Shown: positions 9,267 through 19,464, counted from the stretch's first letter. The stretch: 64,000 nucleotides of DNA from Mangrovivirga halotolerans (GCF_026241165.1 NZ_JAPFQN010000012.1:97355-161354); one strand, 5' to 3'. A program made the numbers and translations. The notes: generated by a model not told the origin, from the letters alone.

Positions 9267-10436
9267 ATGCAAGACAGATATATGCAGCGCGGTGTTTCCG
9301 CATCTAAAGAAGACGTACATAAAGCAATAGAGAATATAGATAAGGGGTTGTTTCCCAAAGCATTTTGCAAGATCATACCAGATTACCTGGCTGGTGATGA
9401 AAATTGGTGTACAGTTATGCATGCAGATGGGGCGGGCACTAAATCTTCCCTTGCATATTTATATTGGAAAGAAACAGGAGATCTTTCAGTATGGAAAGGT
9501 ATTGCACAAGATGCAGTAATAATGAATACTGATGATCTTCTATGTGTCGGTGCTACAGGACCTGTTTTGTTATCATCTACTATTGGTAGAAATAAAAATC
9601 TCATCCCTGGAGAAGTTATTGCTGAAATAATTAATGGAACAGAAGAAGTATTACAAATGCTTCGCGATAATGGCCTTGAGATCAGATCAACAGGTGGCGA
9701 AACTGCAGATGTAGGTGACCTTGTCAGAACTATAATCGTGGACAGCACCGTAACGGCCAGAATGAAACGATCTGACGTTATTGATAATAAGAATATTAAA
9801 CCAGGCAATGTAGTAGTCGGTTTGGCTAGTTTTGGAAAGGCAACCTATGAAACTGAATATAATGGAGGTATGGGAAGCAATGGCCTGACATCTGCCCGTC
9901 ACGATGTTTTTGCTCATTACCTCGCTGAAAAATACCCTGAAAGTTTTGACCCTTCAGTTCCTGGAGACCTAATATACAGTGGCAAAAAAAGATTAGATGA
10001 TAAAGTTTCAGGAGTTGATGTTGACGCCGGGAAACTGGTATTAGCCCCAACCCGCACTTATGCTCCTGTCATAATAGAGGTATTGAAAAATCACAGAGAT
10101 AAAATCGATGGGATGGTGCATTGCTCGGGTGGTGCCCAAACTAAAGTTTTGCATTTTGTTGAAAATGTCCATGTTGTCAAAGATAACATGTTTGACACTC
10201 CTCCTTTATTTAGGTTAATACAAGAGCAGAGTCAAACGGAGTGGAAGGAAATGTATAAAGTCTTCAACATGGGTCACCGTATGGAAATTTATACTGATGA
10301 AGAAACAGCTAAGGAGATTATCAAAATCAGTGAATCTTTTGATATCCCGGCTCAAATCATAGGCCGTGTTGAAGCTTCAGACAAACCTAAAGTAACCGTT
10401 TCATCAGAACACGGCACTTTTGAATATTTGTCATAA
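9267..10436 (+). CDS. purM: Phosphoribosylformylglycinamidine cyclo-ligase PurM
   Basis: PurM (AIR synthetase) closes the imidazole ring in purine synthesis, using ATP in the cytoplasm. The 389-residue protein starts MQDRYMQRGVSASKEDVHKA and contains HADGAGTKSSLAY, DLLCVGATGPVLLSSTIGRN, STGGETADVGDLVRTI and the C-terminal VFNMGHRMEIY, all typical of the longer Bacteroidota PurM. It is monocistronic in appearance: a terminator lies before it and 65 bases separate it from ypdA. Confidence 0.95.
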   Translation: MQDRYMQRGVSASKEDVHKAIENIDKGLFPKAFCKIIPDYLAGDENWCTVMHADGAGTKSSLAYLYWKETGDLSVWKGIAQDAVIMNTDDLLCVGATGPVLLSSTIGRNKNLIPGEVIAEIINGTEEVLQMLRDNGLEIRSTGGETADVGDLVRTIIVDSTVTARMKRSDVIDNKNIKPGNVVVGLASFGKATYETEYNGGMGSNGLTSARHDVFAHYLAEKYPESFDPSVPGDLIYSGKKRLDDKVSGVDVDAGKLVLAPTRTYAPVIIEVLKNHRDKIDGMVHCSGGAQTKVLHFVENVHVVKDNMFDTPPLFRLIQEQSQTEWKEMYKVFNMGHRMEIYTDEETAKEIIKISESFDIPAQIIGRVEASDKPKVTVSSEHGTFEYLS

Positions 10437-10501
10437 CACATTTAGCTTTATATCGTTAAAACTTCCTGGTGGTTATCTTATAGATTTCAGAATAATAATA
10501 T

Positions 10502-11506
10502 ATGAATTCAGAAGCCTACGATATAGCAATTATCGGAGCCGGACCAATTGGTATGGCATGTGCGATAGAAGCTAAAAATAATGGACTCAGTCATGTCTTA
10601 ATTGATAAAGGATGCCTGGTAAACAGTATCTATCATTATCCTTATAACATGACATTTTTTTCGACCAGCGATAGACTTGAGGTCGGAAACATCCCTTTTG
10701 TAAGCCATGGTAATAAACCTACCAGAGCAGAAGCATTAGAATACTATCGAAGAGTAGCTCAGTATTTTGATTTGAATTCTAAGCTATATGAATCTGTCAA
10801 TAACATCAAAAGTGAAAATTCAGGTTATATCATAAATACTTCCAAATCTAAATACAAGGCAAAATATATAATTATTGCTACCGGTTTTTATGACCTTCCT
10901 TATAAGCTCAATGTCCCGGGTGAAGATCTGCCAAAGGTAAAACACTATTATGATGAGCCACACCCATACTATAAGCAGGAGATCATTGTAGTCGGCGCAG
11001 CCAATAGCGCGGTAGACGTAGCCCTGGAGACTTATCGAAAAGGAGCTAATGTAACAATGGTGATCAGGGAAGAAGAAATAAGTCCTTCAGTTAAATACTG
11101 GGTAAAGCCCGATATTGAAAACCGAATTAAGGAAGGTTCCATTAAAGCTTATTTCAACAGTGAGATAACCTCAATTTCAGAACATGAAGTTAAAATCGAA
11201 ACAGGAGAAGGGAGAAGCTTAACTTTAGAAAATGACTTTGTTCTGGCAATGACAGGTTATCAGCCTGACTTTACATTTTTAAAAGAAACTGGTGTAAATA
11301 TCGGTGATGACGAACAAAGAACACCGGAGTATGATCTCGAAACCATGGAAACCAATGTAAAGAATGTTTACCTGGCAGGTGTGATTTGCGGAGGTTTAAA
11401 AACAAATAAATGGTTTATTGAAAATAGCAGGGTTCATGCCTCAATGATCCTTAAAAATATCATTGATAAAGAAGGAAAAGAGGTTAAAAAATTAATGTAC
11501 ATTTAA
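10502..11506 (+). CDS. ypdA: YpdA-family bacillithiol disulfide reductase
   Basis: The 334-residue flavoprotein has an N-terminal FAD-binding motif (IIGAGPIGMACAIEA) and a central NAD(P)H-binding motif (VVGAANSAVDVALE). The YpdA/Bdr signature NMTFFSTSDRLEVG is at about residues 54-67. Known members reduce oxidised bacillithiol, so the gene implies bacillithiol redox chemistry here. The redox-active Cys of thioredoxin reductases (CxxC) is absent, as expected for YpdA. Its stop overlaps the stop of the convergent hydrolase gene by 4 bases (TTAA shared). Confidence 0.9.
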   Translation: MNSEAYDIAIIGAGPIGMACAIEAKNNGLSHVLIDKGCLVNSIYHYPYNMTFFSTSDRLEVGNIPFVSHGNKPTRAEALEYYRRVAQYFDLNSKLYESVNNIKSENSGYIINTSKSKYKAKYIIIATGFYDLPYKLNVPGEDLPKVKHYYDEPHPYYKQEIIVVGAANSAVDVALETYRKGANVTMVIREEEISPSVKYWVKPDIENRIKEGSIKAYFNSEITSISEHEVKIETGEGRSLTLENDFVLAMTGYQPDFTFLKETGVNIGDDEQRTPEYDLETMETNVKNVYLAGVICGGLKTNKWFIENSRVHASMILKNIIDKEGKEVKKLMYI

Positions 11507-12315
11507 TCTATCTCATCAAGTATATTTTCCAAGTCACTATTGACCCTTGGATGCCCAAAAACATTGTGAGAAATATTTTCATAGGTTAATCTCTGAATAT
11601 TCGTGCCCGGAATTTCAGTTAGCTGTTCAGATTGCTCAGGAAAGATCAACTCATCTTCAAGACCATGAAAGACATATACAGGACATTCCACATTCCTGAG
11701 ATAATTTGCTGTTTCAATATTATATCTCAGGATATTACCTGGAAAATAGGGCATTGCATCGATAGCTGTCTTTCGCAATGAATAATAAGGGGCAAATAGC
11801 AATAGAGAATTAGTTTTCTTTTTGGATGCCACGAATGCAGCTATACCAGATCCTAGAGAATAACCTGCAATGACTGGTTTATTAACATTCATTTTATTTG
11901 TTATCGAATCATAAATAATTAGCGCGTCATTGAGTAAATGACTGGTCCGCTCGATCTCCCCATCACTTTTACCATACCCGCGATAATCATATACAAAAAA
12001 ATTATAATTATTCTGGAGATAAAAAGATGCATATCCACCCCACTTATCCAAAGCTCCAGCATTACCATGATAAAATATTATCAATCCTTCTGGATCTTCA
12101 GTCTTAAACAAAAGACCATTTAAACTTATATTACTATCTACGGGGATTTCTACTTCTTCAAATTCTCCTTCGAATTGATAAATATAATCTTCTGCTAATA
12201 CTTCTGGTCTGAACAAAAACTCTTCCTGTTTAAAATACATAAAGCATAAAGCAATTACATACATTATGGCTGCTGCTGAAATCATCCACAAGAAGAGTTT
12301 TATAATTTTTCTCAT
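11503..12315 (-). CDS. Membrane-anchored alpha/beta hydrolase
   Basis: The 270-residue protein has one N-terminal transmembrane helix (about residues 5-27), then an alpha/beta-hydrolase fold. The nucleophile elbow is GYSLGSG, preceded by the oxyanion-type YHGNAGALDKWG. An acid (FHGLEDELIFP) and a histidine (SHNVFGHP) complete a Ser-Asp-His triad. It resembles the YqkD/BEM46-type hydrolases. The substrate is unknown. It is the last gene of a minus-strand run and starts 10 bases after the cyclophilin gene ends. Confidence 0.88.
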   Translation of the reverse strand: MRKIIKLFLWMISAAAIMYVIALCFMYFKQEEFLFRPEVLAEDYIYQFEGEFEEVEIPVDSNISLNGLLFKTEDPEGLIIFYHGNAGALDKWGGYASFYLQNNYNFFVYDYRGYGKSDGEIERTSHLLNDALIIYDSITNKMNVNKPVIAGYSLGSGIAAFVASKKKTNSLLLFAPYYSLRKTAIDAMPYFPGNILRYNIETANYLRNVECPVYVFHGLEDELIFPEQSEQLTEIPGTNIQRLTYENISHNVFGHPRVNSDLENILDEID

Positions 12316-12325
12316 TGACCCTGGG

Positions 12326-14254
12326 TTATTTTTTTATTACTATATCTAATATTTCTGTTCCCGTCAAGACTTCATATACTTCATCCATAGTCCCTTTAAC
12401 AGCTCCAAAGATAGTATAAGCCCCATCTAAATGTGGAGAAAACCTGTGGGTAATAAACCATTGACTACTTTCAGTATCTCTACCTGAACTTGCCATTGCT
12501 AATACTCCTTTTTCAAATGAATTCGGACTGAATTCTGAAATGATCCGGTAAGGAGGATGACCATAACCATCACCTCTTGGACATCCATCCTGGATTACGA
12601 AATTATTTTCTACCCGGTGAAAATTATTATTTGAGAAATATCCGACTTTGGACAAATTAAGAAAATTAATAACCGTAATAGGAGCGATTTCAGGATAAAG
12701 TTCTATTTCTATAACTCCCTCATTAGTAATTATCTCAGCATTTAGAGTATCAGAATAATCCTGTAATTGACTCACGTCATAGTGTGAGGGGTTATATTTA
12801 AGTCTCTGGTTACCACCTGGTTTAGCACCGGTTTTTAAAAATTTACTTAATAGATTTAATTCTTCGACCGTATCTATTCGAGAAATCATCTTTTCGTCAA
12901 GATACTTCTGTAAGTTTAAGTCATTACTCATAAATAATCCGGCGGTTTGCCTGACTACAACAGTATCACTGGAAAATAAAAGACCAGCTAACTCTTCTGC
13001 ATAATTTTCGACTTGATCCGGGTTCTCTTTATAATCATCCAGCAAACTTTTTGTAAGTATATTTAATGCTGTCGTCCGTATTACCGGATGGTTACCTTCC
13101 CTGGCATAAATAGATAACTTTTTTATTCCTTCATCAGAATAAATATACAGTGGAATTAATGCCGCCTTATCATAAGGGTTATTTGTCTTTTCAAACTGGT
13201 TCTGAACATAGGGAAGGACTTTTTCAATAACTTGTTTAGAACCGAATTTACAGGCTGCCTGAAGTAACATGGCAGCAGCAGGCAGGTATGTTTGTTTAGC
13301 TCCAAGGCTTAAATATTGAACCGCATCATTAGAATTACCCAGGTTTATAAAATAATTTGCTGCCTCTTTAGCTACTTTAGAATTTTCTGAAAGTGCTGCT
13401 TTATAAACTGACTCCCTGGCTTCGATATAAGGAAAAAACTGTAAAGACTGCAAGGCCAGAACCCGGTATCTGAAATCTTCATTTTCTTTCTGTGCGATTT
13501 CTTTAAGTATTTCAAGAGTTTTAACATCCCTGTTACATCGACTAAAAGCTATTAATAGATGTTGCTTTTCTTCCTGGTCTTTTGAAGAGTTAAAAGCTTC
13601 TCTTAATTTCCCGGCATATCTATTCAAATCAAAACCTACAGGTAATCTTCCTAAATATCCTGCTGAATATCTGCGTGCCTCATTACTAAGGTTTTTTGCA
13701 CCAACATTTTCAGTCATCAGCCGTACTGCACTATTGGTTATATTGTTATTTAATAAGCAATGAAAGAGTCCTATCGTTTGTCCTTCTATCTCTGGACTAG
13801 TTTTTGGTTTAAACCCTGAAAGGAAAGTAATAGATTGTTCGCCATCTATTTTGCCTATAGCTATTAGAAGTTCCTTTTTAACTGATGAAATCTTTTCTTC
13901 TGAAAACTGGTCTTTTAAAGGTTCCAACAATTCAGGTGATCCATTCTGGCCTGCAGCAAAAGCAGCTTTCATTCTAATTTGCTGATCCTCAACCTTTAGT
14001 AAATCCTTTATTTCATCAATAAATCTATCAGAAGGGAAACTGCCAGCGATCTTTAATGCCTCAAGAACCAGAAATGCATTATCACTGGATAATCTCTTTT
14101 CTACTATCTCATCATTTCTATTTTGGGAAGCTAAATATAGCTCTTTTATCTCCGGGTCGGACCAGGAAAAGCCATTGTCAGAATATTTAAGATCTTTTGA
14201 ATCACATGAAATCAGAATTGCTGTTAAAAGCAATAAAGGTAGTTGTTTTAACAT
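12326..14254 (-). CDS. HEAT-repeat lipoprotein with C-terminal cyclophilin PPIase
   Basis: The protein of about 642 residues starts with a lipoprotein signal (LLLTAILISCDS). A long stretch of HEAT-like helical repeats fills about residues 40-480. A cyclophilin-type peptidyl-prolyl isomerase domain fills the last ~145 residues (NFHRVENNFVIQDGCPRGDG, SQWFITH, LDGAYTIFG). It probably helps envelope protein folding in the periplasm or at a membrane face, the HEAT array offering a binding scaffold. The longest frame begins at a TTG (14269); I prefer the ATG at 14254, which gives a normal lipoprotein signal. Confidence 0.88.
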   Translation of the reverse strand: MLKQLPLLLLTAILISCDSKDLKYSDNGFSWSDPEIKELYLASQNRNDEIVEKRLSSDNAFLVLEALKIAGSFPSDRFIDEIKDLLKVEDQQIRMKAAFAAGQNGSPELLEPLKDQFSEEKISSVKKELLIAIGKIDGEQSITFLSGFKPKTSPEIEGQTIGLFHCLLNNNITNSAVRLMTENVGAKNLSNEARRYSAGYLGRLPVGFDLNRYAGKLREAFNSSKDQEEKQHLLIAFSRCNRDVKTLEILKEIAQKENEDFRYRVLALQSLQFFPYIEARESVYKAALSENSKVAKEAANYFINLGNSNDAVQYLSLGAKQTYLPAAAMLLQAACKFGSKQVIEKVLPYVQNQFEKTNNPYDKAALIPLYIYSDEGIKKLSIYAREGNHPVIRTTALNILTKSLLDDYKENPDQVENYAEELAGLLFSSDTVVVRQTAGLFMSNDLNLQKYLDEKMISRIDTVEELNLLSKFLKTGAKPGGNQRLKYNPSHYDVSQLQDYSDTLNAEIITNEGVIEIELYPEIAPITVINFLNLSKVGYFSNNNFHRVENNFVIQDGCPRGDGYGHPPYRIISEFSPNSFEKGVLAMASSGRDTESSQWFITHRFSPHLDGAYTIFGAVKGTMDEVYEVLTGTEILDIVIKK

Positions 14255-14294
14255 ATAGCAGTTAATCAATATTTATCTGACAATATTAAATTAG

Positions 14295-15347
14295 TTAAGC
14301 TGAACTAACAATATTTTGAATCTTCCTCACTTTTTTATTCATAATACTAAACCATAGCGGAGGAACCATTGCTAATAACATCATTCCAGGATATCCGGTA
14401 GGCATTTGAGGTGAATTATCATGATGCTTTAATATCTGGTATGGTCTGGAGGCAATATAATGATGATCAGAATGCCTACTTAACTCAAACAGCATTAATC
14501 TACCTACTACATGATCTGAATTCCAGCTATGCATGGGTAACACTCTTTCATAGCGGCCATTCGAGATTTCTTTTCTACGTAGTCCGTAATGCTCTATATA
14601 GTTTACTGTTTCTAAAAGTAAAATGCCTACAATGGCTGCAGCAATAAATCCGAGCAGCCCTTTAATTCCAAATACAAAAAAGATTACGATAAGAAATACA
14701 ACTTGGATTAATTGATATTGTAGCATCTCATTTTTCAATGAAAAAAAAGAAAACCCTTTTTTTCCCAGTTGCTTATTTGCGATCTCCCAGGCCGATTTGT
14801 AAGAGTAAATTAAAGACCTGAAGTAAAATTCATAAATACTCTCTCCGTATTGGGCACTGGCAGGATCTTCAGGTGTAGATACATTTTTATGGTGACCTCT
14901 GTTGTGTTCAATATAAAAATGCATATACAGCGATGTTAGAAGCAGCATTTTTGACATAGTTTTTTCATGAGTCTTTTTTCTATGCCCCAGTTCGTGGGCT
15001 ACATTTATTCCAATTACACCACACATCATTCCCATACCCAATATCATCCCTATTTGTTCATAGACCTTCAGATCAAGCATAGTAAAATTTATTAAAAACA
15101 GGATCAAAACAGCGTATTGAACAGGCACCATACTGTAGACCATAATATCATACCTGACATCCTTTTTCCGAATTTCTTCTTCTGTTTCGGTAATATTTTC
15201 AGGGTCAGGCTTAAATAGTAACTCAAGTATTGGTATCACCACAAAAGCAAAAATAACCGGGAAGAAAGTTGTAACCCCCAACTGATAATAACTTAAGATG
15301 ACCAATGCAGGTAAAATCAATACGAGAAAGTATTTTAAGAACTTCAT
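14295..15347 (-). CDS. AlkB-like membrane di-iron monooxygenase/desaturase
   Basis: The protein of about 350 residues has several transmembrane helices and the full set of histidine boxes seen in alkane 1-monooxygenases: HELGHR, EHNRGHHKN, NYIEHYGL and RHSDHH. These bind two irons and activate O2 for hydroxylation or desaturation of a lipid-like chain at the cytoplasmic membrane. The true substrate cannot be read from sequence. The longest frame starts with TTG at 15368; the ATG at 15347 is more likely. Confidence 0.88.
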   Translation of the reverse strand: MKFLKYFLVLILPALVILSYYQLGVTTFFPVIFAFVVIPILELLFKPDPENITETEEEIRKKDVRYDIMVYSMVPVQYAVLILFLINFTMLDLKVYEQIGMILGMGMMCGVIGINVAHELGHRKKTHEKTMSKMLLLTSLYMHFYIEHNRGHHKNVSTPEDPASAQYGESIYEFYFRSLIYSYKSAWEIANKQLGKKGFSFFSLKNEMLQYQLIQVVFLIVIFFVFGIKGLLGFIAAAIVGILLLETVNYIEHYGLRRKEISNGRYERVLPMHSWNSDHVVGRLMLFELSRHSDHHYIASRPYQILKHHDNSPQMPTGYPGMMLLAMVPPLWFSIMNKKVRKIQNIVSSA

Positions 15348-15411
15348 CTGCTTAATAAAATTATACAATAAAATATACGAATATTTAACTGATGCAGCAA
15401 AATTTTAATAT

Positions 15412-16038
15412 TTATAAACGGCTGTAAACAGATGATTTAATAAACGAATCATAATAGTACTTATCTTTTTTCTTAAGCCCTTTTAAAATCTCATCTGAAA
15501 CTCTGAAAATATCTGGTATTCTATTTAAAGTATGGCCAGTGGTTATTCTAAAAAACAGCAACATTGTCTTTGCCAGTATCCTATGCTTAAATTTTAAAGG
15601 ATTCGTAAAGTCTATAATTGCGAGATCATCAAATGTCGGTATCTCTGACCGATAGCTTACTAATATTTCTCTGATCTCTTGCTCATCAAAATGATCAAGA
15701 AAAAAAGGGAACATAATGAGATCATAGTGTTTATTTAAATCACCTGTTCGCCCATCTTTTAAGAAATAATTGATATTTGACGATTTACTTATTACCAAAT
15801 CATTAAACTCATTCAGCATTGGCTTACTAATATCAAAGAGATCGATAGAGTTGAATTGATTGGCTTCGAACGTCTTTAAAACATTACCCGTTCCTGCACC
15901 TACAATTAGTATGTCTTTCCCCTTATAACTATTTAAAATTTCAATCTGTGGTTTTATTAATGATCCACCAAAAACCAATTTTCCAAGACGGTCATAAATT
16001 GAAGCTATATGATCATATGAATTAATTACTTTATCCAT
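15412..16038 (-). CDS. Class I SAM-dependent methyltransferase
   Basis: The 208-residue protein has the SAM-binding motif I (ILIVGAGTGNVLKTFE) after an N-terminal SYDHIASIYDRLGKLVFGG helix typical of UbiE/quinone-type methyltransferases. Motif II-like DLIMFPFFLDHF follows. The C-terminal part is basic and hydrophobic and may touch the membrane. Its start lies inside the 3' end of the UbiA-like gene (13-base overlap), so the two are coupled. The substrate is unknown; a prenylated or lipid product of the partner is a reasonable guess. Confidence 0.8.
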   Translation of the reverse strand: MDKVINSYDHIASIYDRLGKLVFGGSLIKPQIEILNSYKGKDILIVGAGTGNVLKTFEANQFNSIDLFDISKPMLNEFNDLVISKSSNINYFLKDGRTGDLNKHYDLIMFPFFLDHFDEQEIREILVSYRSEIPTFDDLAIIDFTNPLKFKHRILAKTMLLFFRITTGHTLNRIPDIFRVSDEILKGLKKKDKYYYDSFIKSSVYSRL

Positions 16039-16868
16039 ATCACAAGAAAAGGATATAAAAAAATCAAATCTGCTATTGTTCGATAAACTTCATTCCGGCG
16101 GAAATCATTAGGATACGTGAAAACCCATCCCAATGTTAATCCCATTAAAAACAATATTATCTGGAACAAACTAAATCCTGGTAAACCGGGTTTAATTCCA
16201 AAAAGGGCTATTACCGTTACAATGAAGAATATAGCAAGAAGGACATTGAGTACTTTAACTGTTAGCTTTAATCCCTTGGTTAAAATTACGGAATTTTGCT
16301 TCTGATAATTATCCTTTCTGGCATCAAACCATGCGAGAATAAGAATGTTACAATAGGCAATCAGGAATAACTGTAAGTGAAATAAAGCCAATAACTCCTG
16401 ATGTTCTTCAATGCGGATCCAAGGTATAAGCATAATACCAGTAGAATATACCATTGCGGCTGCAAACTCTTTTAAGATAAAGGTGCGTCCTTTTATAAAG
16501 TGAACTATCGTAAAATAGATTAGAACAAATCCACAGATGAATAGACCTCCGTATAATATTTCAGAATCCAGAAGGAATAAACAATAAACACTGCTGGCAA
16601 TAATAAATGCCGCAAACATTAAAATTGGTATTCTAAATTTCTGATGTACAGCATGTCGTAAAGCTAAAGCTTGTTGATCTATCCGGTTGGCATCTAACAA
16701 ATGGTCAAGGGTATAAATAAGCCATACAGCAGCAGCAAGTAAAAACTGTTCATGCCACATGACCTCAATATCAAATACTGTACTTACAGCCATTAAACAA
16801 CACCATGCCCCGAAAGTTATATCAAGGCTTAAGGCCTGAAACAATCGATATGTTTCTTTTAGATCCAC
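16026..16868 (-). CDS. UbiA-like multi-pass membrane protein
   Basis: The protein has about 8-9 transmembrane helices. An N-terminal LFQALSLDITFGAWCC is followed by WLIYTLDHLLDANR, whose aspartates sit where UbiA-type prenyltransferases have their first Asp-rich motif. A second candidate, AWFDARKDN, lies in a later loop. This makes a prenyltransferase-like role plausible but unproven. The longest frame starts at 16916, but that segment contains the atpG terminator, so I placed the start at the GTG at 16868. Confidence 0.65.
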   Translation of the reverse strand: MDLKETYRLFQALSLDITFGAWCCLMAVSTVFDIEVMWHEQFLLAAAVWLIYTLDHLLDANRIDQQALALRHAVHQKFRIPILMFAAFIIASSVYCLFLLDSEILYGGLFICGFVLIYFTIVHFIKGRTFILKEFAAAMVYSTGIMLIPWIRIEEHQELLALFHLQLFLIAYCNILILAWFDARKDNYQKQNSVILTKGLKLTVKVLNVLLAIFFIVTVIALFGIKPGLPGFSLFQIILFLMGLTLGWVFTYPNDFRRNEVYRTIADLIFLYPFLVIWIK

Positions 16869-16880
16869 GGTTAGTAAAAT

Positions 16881-16912
16881 AATAAAAAAAGCCTGTTCGA
16901 TATGAACAGGCT
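16881..16912 (-). terminator. Intrinsic terminator of the ATP synthase operon
   Basis: On the minus strand AAGCCTGTTC, a short loop and GAACAGGCTT form a hairpin followed by a run of seven T. It begins about 24 bases after the atpG stop. It also falls inside the longest frame of the next gene, which argues against that gene's most upstream start. Confidence 0.9.
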
Positions 16913-16935
16913 TCAAAAGATAGTGTTTTTATATT

Positions 16936-17826
16936 TTATTTTCCGAGTGCTTCTGCTCCGGAAACGATCTCGAGAATCTCAGTTGTAATAGCTGCCTGAC
17001 GAGATCTGTTATAAGTAAGTCTCAAATCTTTAAGCAATTCACCAGCATTATCAGTCGCCTTATCCATTGCTGTCATCCTAGCTCCATGCTCGGCAGCATT
17101 AGATTCTAATACAGCCTTGTATAACTGAATTTTTAAGCTCTTAGGAATCAATTCCGTAATGATATAAGATTCATCCGGCTCGAAAATATATTCCACATTG
17201 CTCATTTCCTCATCCTCTTCAGGTTCAGATGGAACCAAAGGAAGGAATTGTTCTACTCTTAATATTTGAGTAGCTACGTTTTTGAATTCGTTGTATGCAA
17301 TTTCTACTTTATCGAATTTTCCATCAACAAATCCTTTCATGGCGAATTCTGCTGCGTCACGAACAGCGGCAAAACTCAAATCCATTAAGATCTCAGCGAA
17401 GTCAGATACTACGTTATAACCACGCTTTTTAAAATGATCATTTGCTCTTTTACCGATAGGAAGAATTGTTACTTTATCATTTTTTAAATGATCGCTGTAA
17501 TTTTCTTCAAGGTGATTAGTCGCTGTACGGATAACGTTAGTATTAAAAGAACCACATAGTCCTTTATCAGAACTAATAACAATCAATAATACATTCTTAA
17601 CTTCTCTCTCTTCAGCATAAGGACTAGTAACCTCACTATCTTCAGACAATCCCGATGACACTTTCCCAAGAATTGCAGAAAGTTTATCAGCATAAGGTCT
17701 CATCTGGATAATGCTATCCTGAGCTCTTCGAAGTTTCGCTGCAGACACCATTTTCATCGCTTTGGTGATTTGCTGTGTAGAAACTACCGAATTAATTCTG
17801 CTTTTTATTTCCTTTAAATTCGCCAT
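16936..17826 (-). CDS. atpG: ATP synthase subunit gamma
   Basis: The gamma subunit is the central rotor shaft of F1. The protein (296 residues) starts MANLKEIKSRINSVVSTQQITKAMKMVSAAKLRRAQ and ends TTEILEIVSGAEAL, both diagnostic. It contains a charged insertion around PEEDEEMSNVEY. It is the last gene of the operon and is followed by a strong terminator. No atpD or atpC follows. Confidence 0.97.
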   Translation of the reverse strand: MANLKEIKSRINSVVSTQQITKAMKMVSAAKLRRAQDSIIQMRPYADKLSAILGKVSSGLSEDSEVTSPYAEEREVKNVLLIVISSDKGLCGSFNTNVIRTATNHLEENYSDHLKNDKVTILPIGKRANDHFKKRGYNVVSDFAEILMDLSFAAVRDAAEFAMKGFVDGKFDKVEIAYNEFKNVATQILRVEQFLPLVPSEPEEDEEMSNVEYIFEPDESYIITELIPKSLKIQLYKAVLESNAAEHGARMTAMDKATDNAGELLKDLRLTYNRSRQAAITTEILEIVSGAEALGK

Positions 17827-17880
17827 TCGTTAAAGCTTGTTAAGCAGGTTAACAGGCAGCTTAATGCTGCCTGTTTCTAT

Positions 17881-19464
17881 TTATGAATTAGTATATTTTT
17901 TTGCTAGATTTTCAGCAACAGTGCTCAAAGTAGAAGTGATGTCATCATCAAGCTTCCCTTTCTTAAGACCTTCAAGAACCTCGCTGTGCTGAGCTCTTAA
18001 CAGATCAAGGAACTCATACTCAAACTCTTTCACTTTATCCAAAGGTACTTTATCTAATTTACCTTTAGTTGAAGCGTAAATGATAGCCACTTGCTCTTCT
18101 ACTGGTTGAGGAGAATACTGAGGCTGTTTAAGAATTTCCTGGTTTCTTCTACCTCTTTCAATTGTAAGTTTAGTAGCGGCATCAAGATCAGAACCGAATT
18201 TAGCAAACGCTTCAAGTTCACGGAACTGAGCCTGGTCTAATTTAAGTGTACCAGCTACTTTCTTCATAGATTTGATCTGAGCAGAACCTCCAACTCGAGA
18301 TACCGAGATACCTACGTTAATTGCAGGACGGATACCAGACAAGAACAAGTTAGTTTCCAGGAATATCTGACCGTCAGTAATTGAAATTACGTTAGTCGGA
18401 ATATAAGCAGAAACGTCACCAGCTTGAGTTTCAATGATTGGAAGTGCTGTTAATGAACCACCACCTTTTACTTTTCCTTCTAGTGAAGGAGGAAGGTCGT
18501 TCATGTTAGAAGCGATCTCATCATTGTCAATCACTTTCGCAGCTCTCTCTAATAAACGAGAGTGAAGGTAGAATACGTCTCCAGGATATGCCTCACGTCC
18601 CGGAGGTCTTCTAAGAAGAAGAGACACCTCACGATAAGCAACTGCCTGCTTAGAAAGGTCATCAAATACAACCAATGCAGGACGTCCAGTATCTCTGAAA
18701 TACTCACCAATTGCAGCAGCAGTAAATGGAGCATAGAATTGCTCTGGAGCTGAATTTGAAGCAGCAGCAGAAACAACTACTGTATAATCCATTGCCCCTG
18801 CTTTTTCTAATGCAGCAACAACCTGTGCTACTGTAGAAGCTTTCTGTCCAACCGCACAATAGATACAGTAAACAGGCTCACCTCTTTCGTAAAATTCTTT
18901 TTGATTTATAATTGTATCGATCGCAACAGCTGTTTTACCAGTCTGACGGTCTCCAATGATTAACTCACGCTGACCACGACCGATCGGAATCATTGCATCG
19001 ATAGACTTAATACCTGTCTGAAGTGGTTCGTTCACTGGCTGACGATAGATAACACCAGGAGCTTTTCTCTCCAATGGCATTTCGAAAGTTTCCCCTTCGA
19101 TAGCACCTTTACCGTCAATTGGTTCACCAAGCATGTTTACAACTCGTCCCAACATACCTTCACCTACTTTAATAGATGAAATTTTACCAGTACGTTTTAC
19201 AGAATCGCCCTCTTTAATACCTTCAGAATCTCCTAGGATTACAGCTCCGACATTGTCCTCTTCAAGGTTCAATACCAATGCTCTGGTTCCATTGTCGAAT
19301 TCCAATAATTCTCCGGATTGTGCTTTAGTCAAACCGTATATACGGGCAACACCGTCACCAATTGTTAATACAGTACCTACTTCTTGTAGTTCGGCTTCAG
19401 ATCTTACTCCTGAGAGCTCTTCCCTCAGTATTGCTGAAACTTCATCAGGTCTTACGTCCGCCAT
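17881..19464 (-). CDS. atpA: ATP synthase subunit alpha
   Basis: The 527-residue alpha subunit of F1 carries the P-loop [11 protein letters not shown], the family signature [17 protein letters not shown] and an N-terminal [14 protein letters not shown] that binds delta. It forms the non-catalytic nucleotide sites of the alpha3beta3 ring. It lies between atpH (38 bases upstream) and atpG (54 bases downstream). Confidence 0.98.
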   Translation of the reverse strand: MADVRPDEVSAILREELSGVRSEAELQEVGTVLTIGDGVARIYGLTKAQSGELLEFDNGTRALVLNLEEDNVGAVILGDSEGIKEGDSVKRTGKISSIKVGEGMLGRVVNMLGEPIDGKGAIEGETFEMPLERKAPGVIYRQPVNEPLQTGIKSIDAMIPIGRGQRELIIGDRQTGKTAVAIDTIINQKEFYERGEPVYCIYCAVGQKASTVAQVVAALEKAGAMDYTVVVSAAASNSAPEQFYAPFTAAAIGEYFRDTGRPALVVFDDLSKQAVAYREVSLLLRRPPGREAYPGDVFYLHSRLLERAAKVIDNDEIASNMNDLPPSLEGKVKGGGSLTALPIIETQAGDVSAYIPTNVISITDGQIFLETNLFLSGIRPAINVGISVSRVGGSAQIKSMKKVAGTLKLDQAQFRELEAFAKFGSDLDAATKLTIERGRRNQEILKQPQYSPQPVEEQVAIIYASTKGKLDKVPLDKVKEFEYEFLDLLRAQHSEVLEGLKKGKLDDDITSTLSTVAENLAKKYTNS

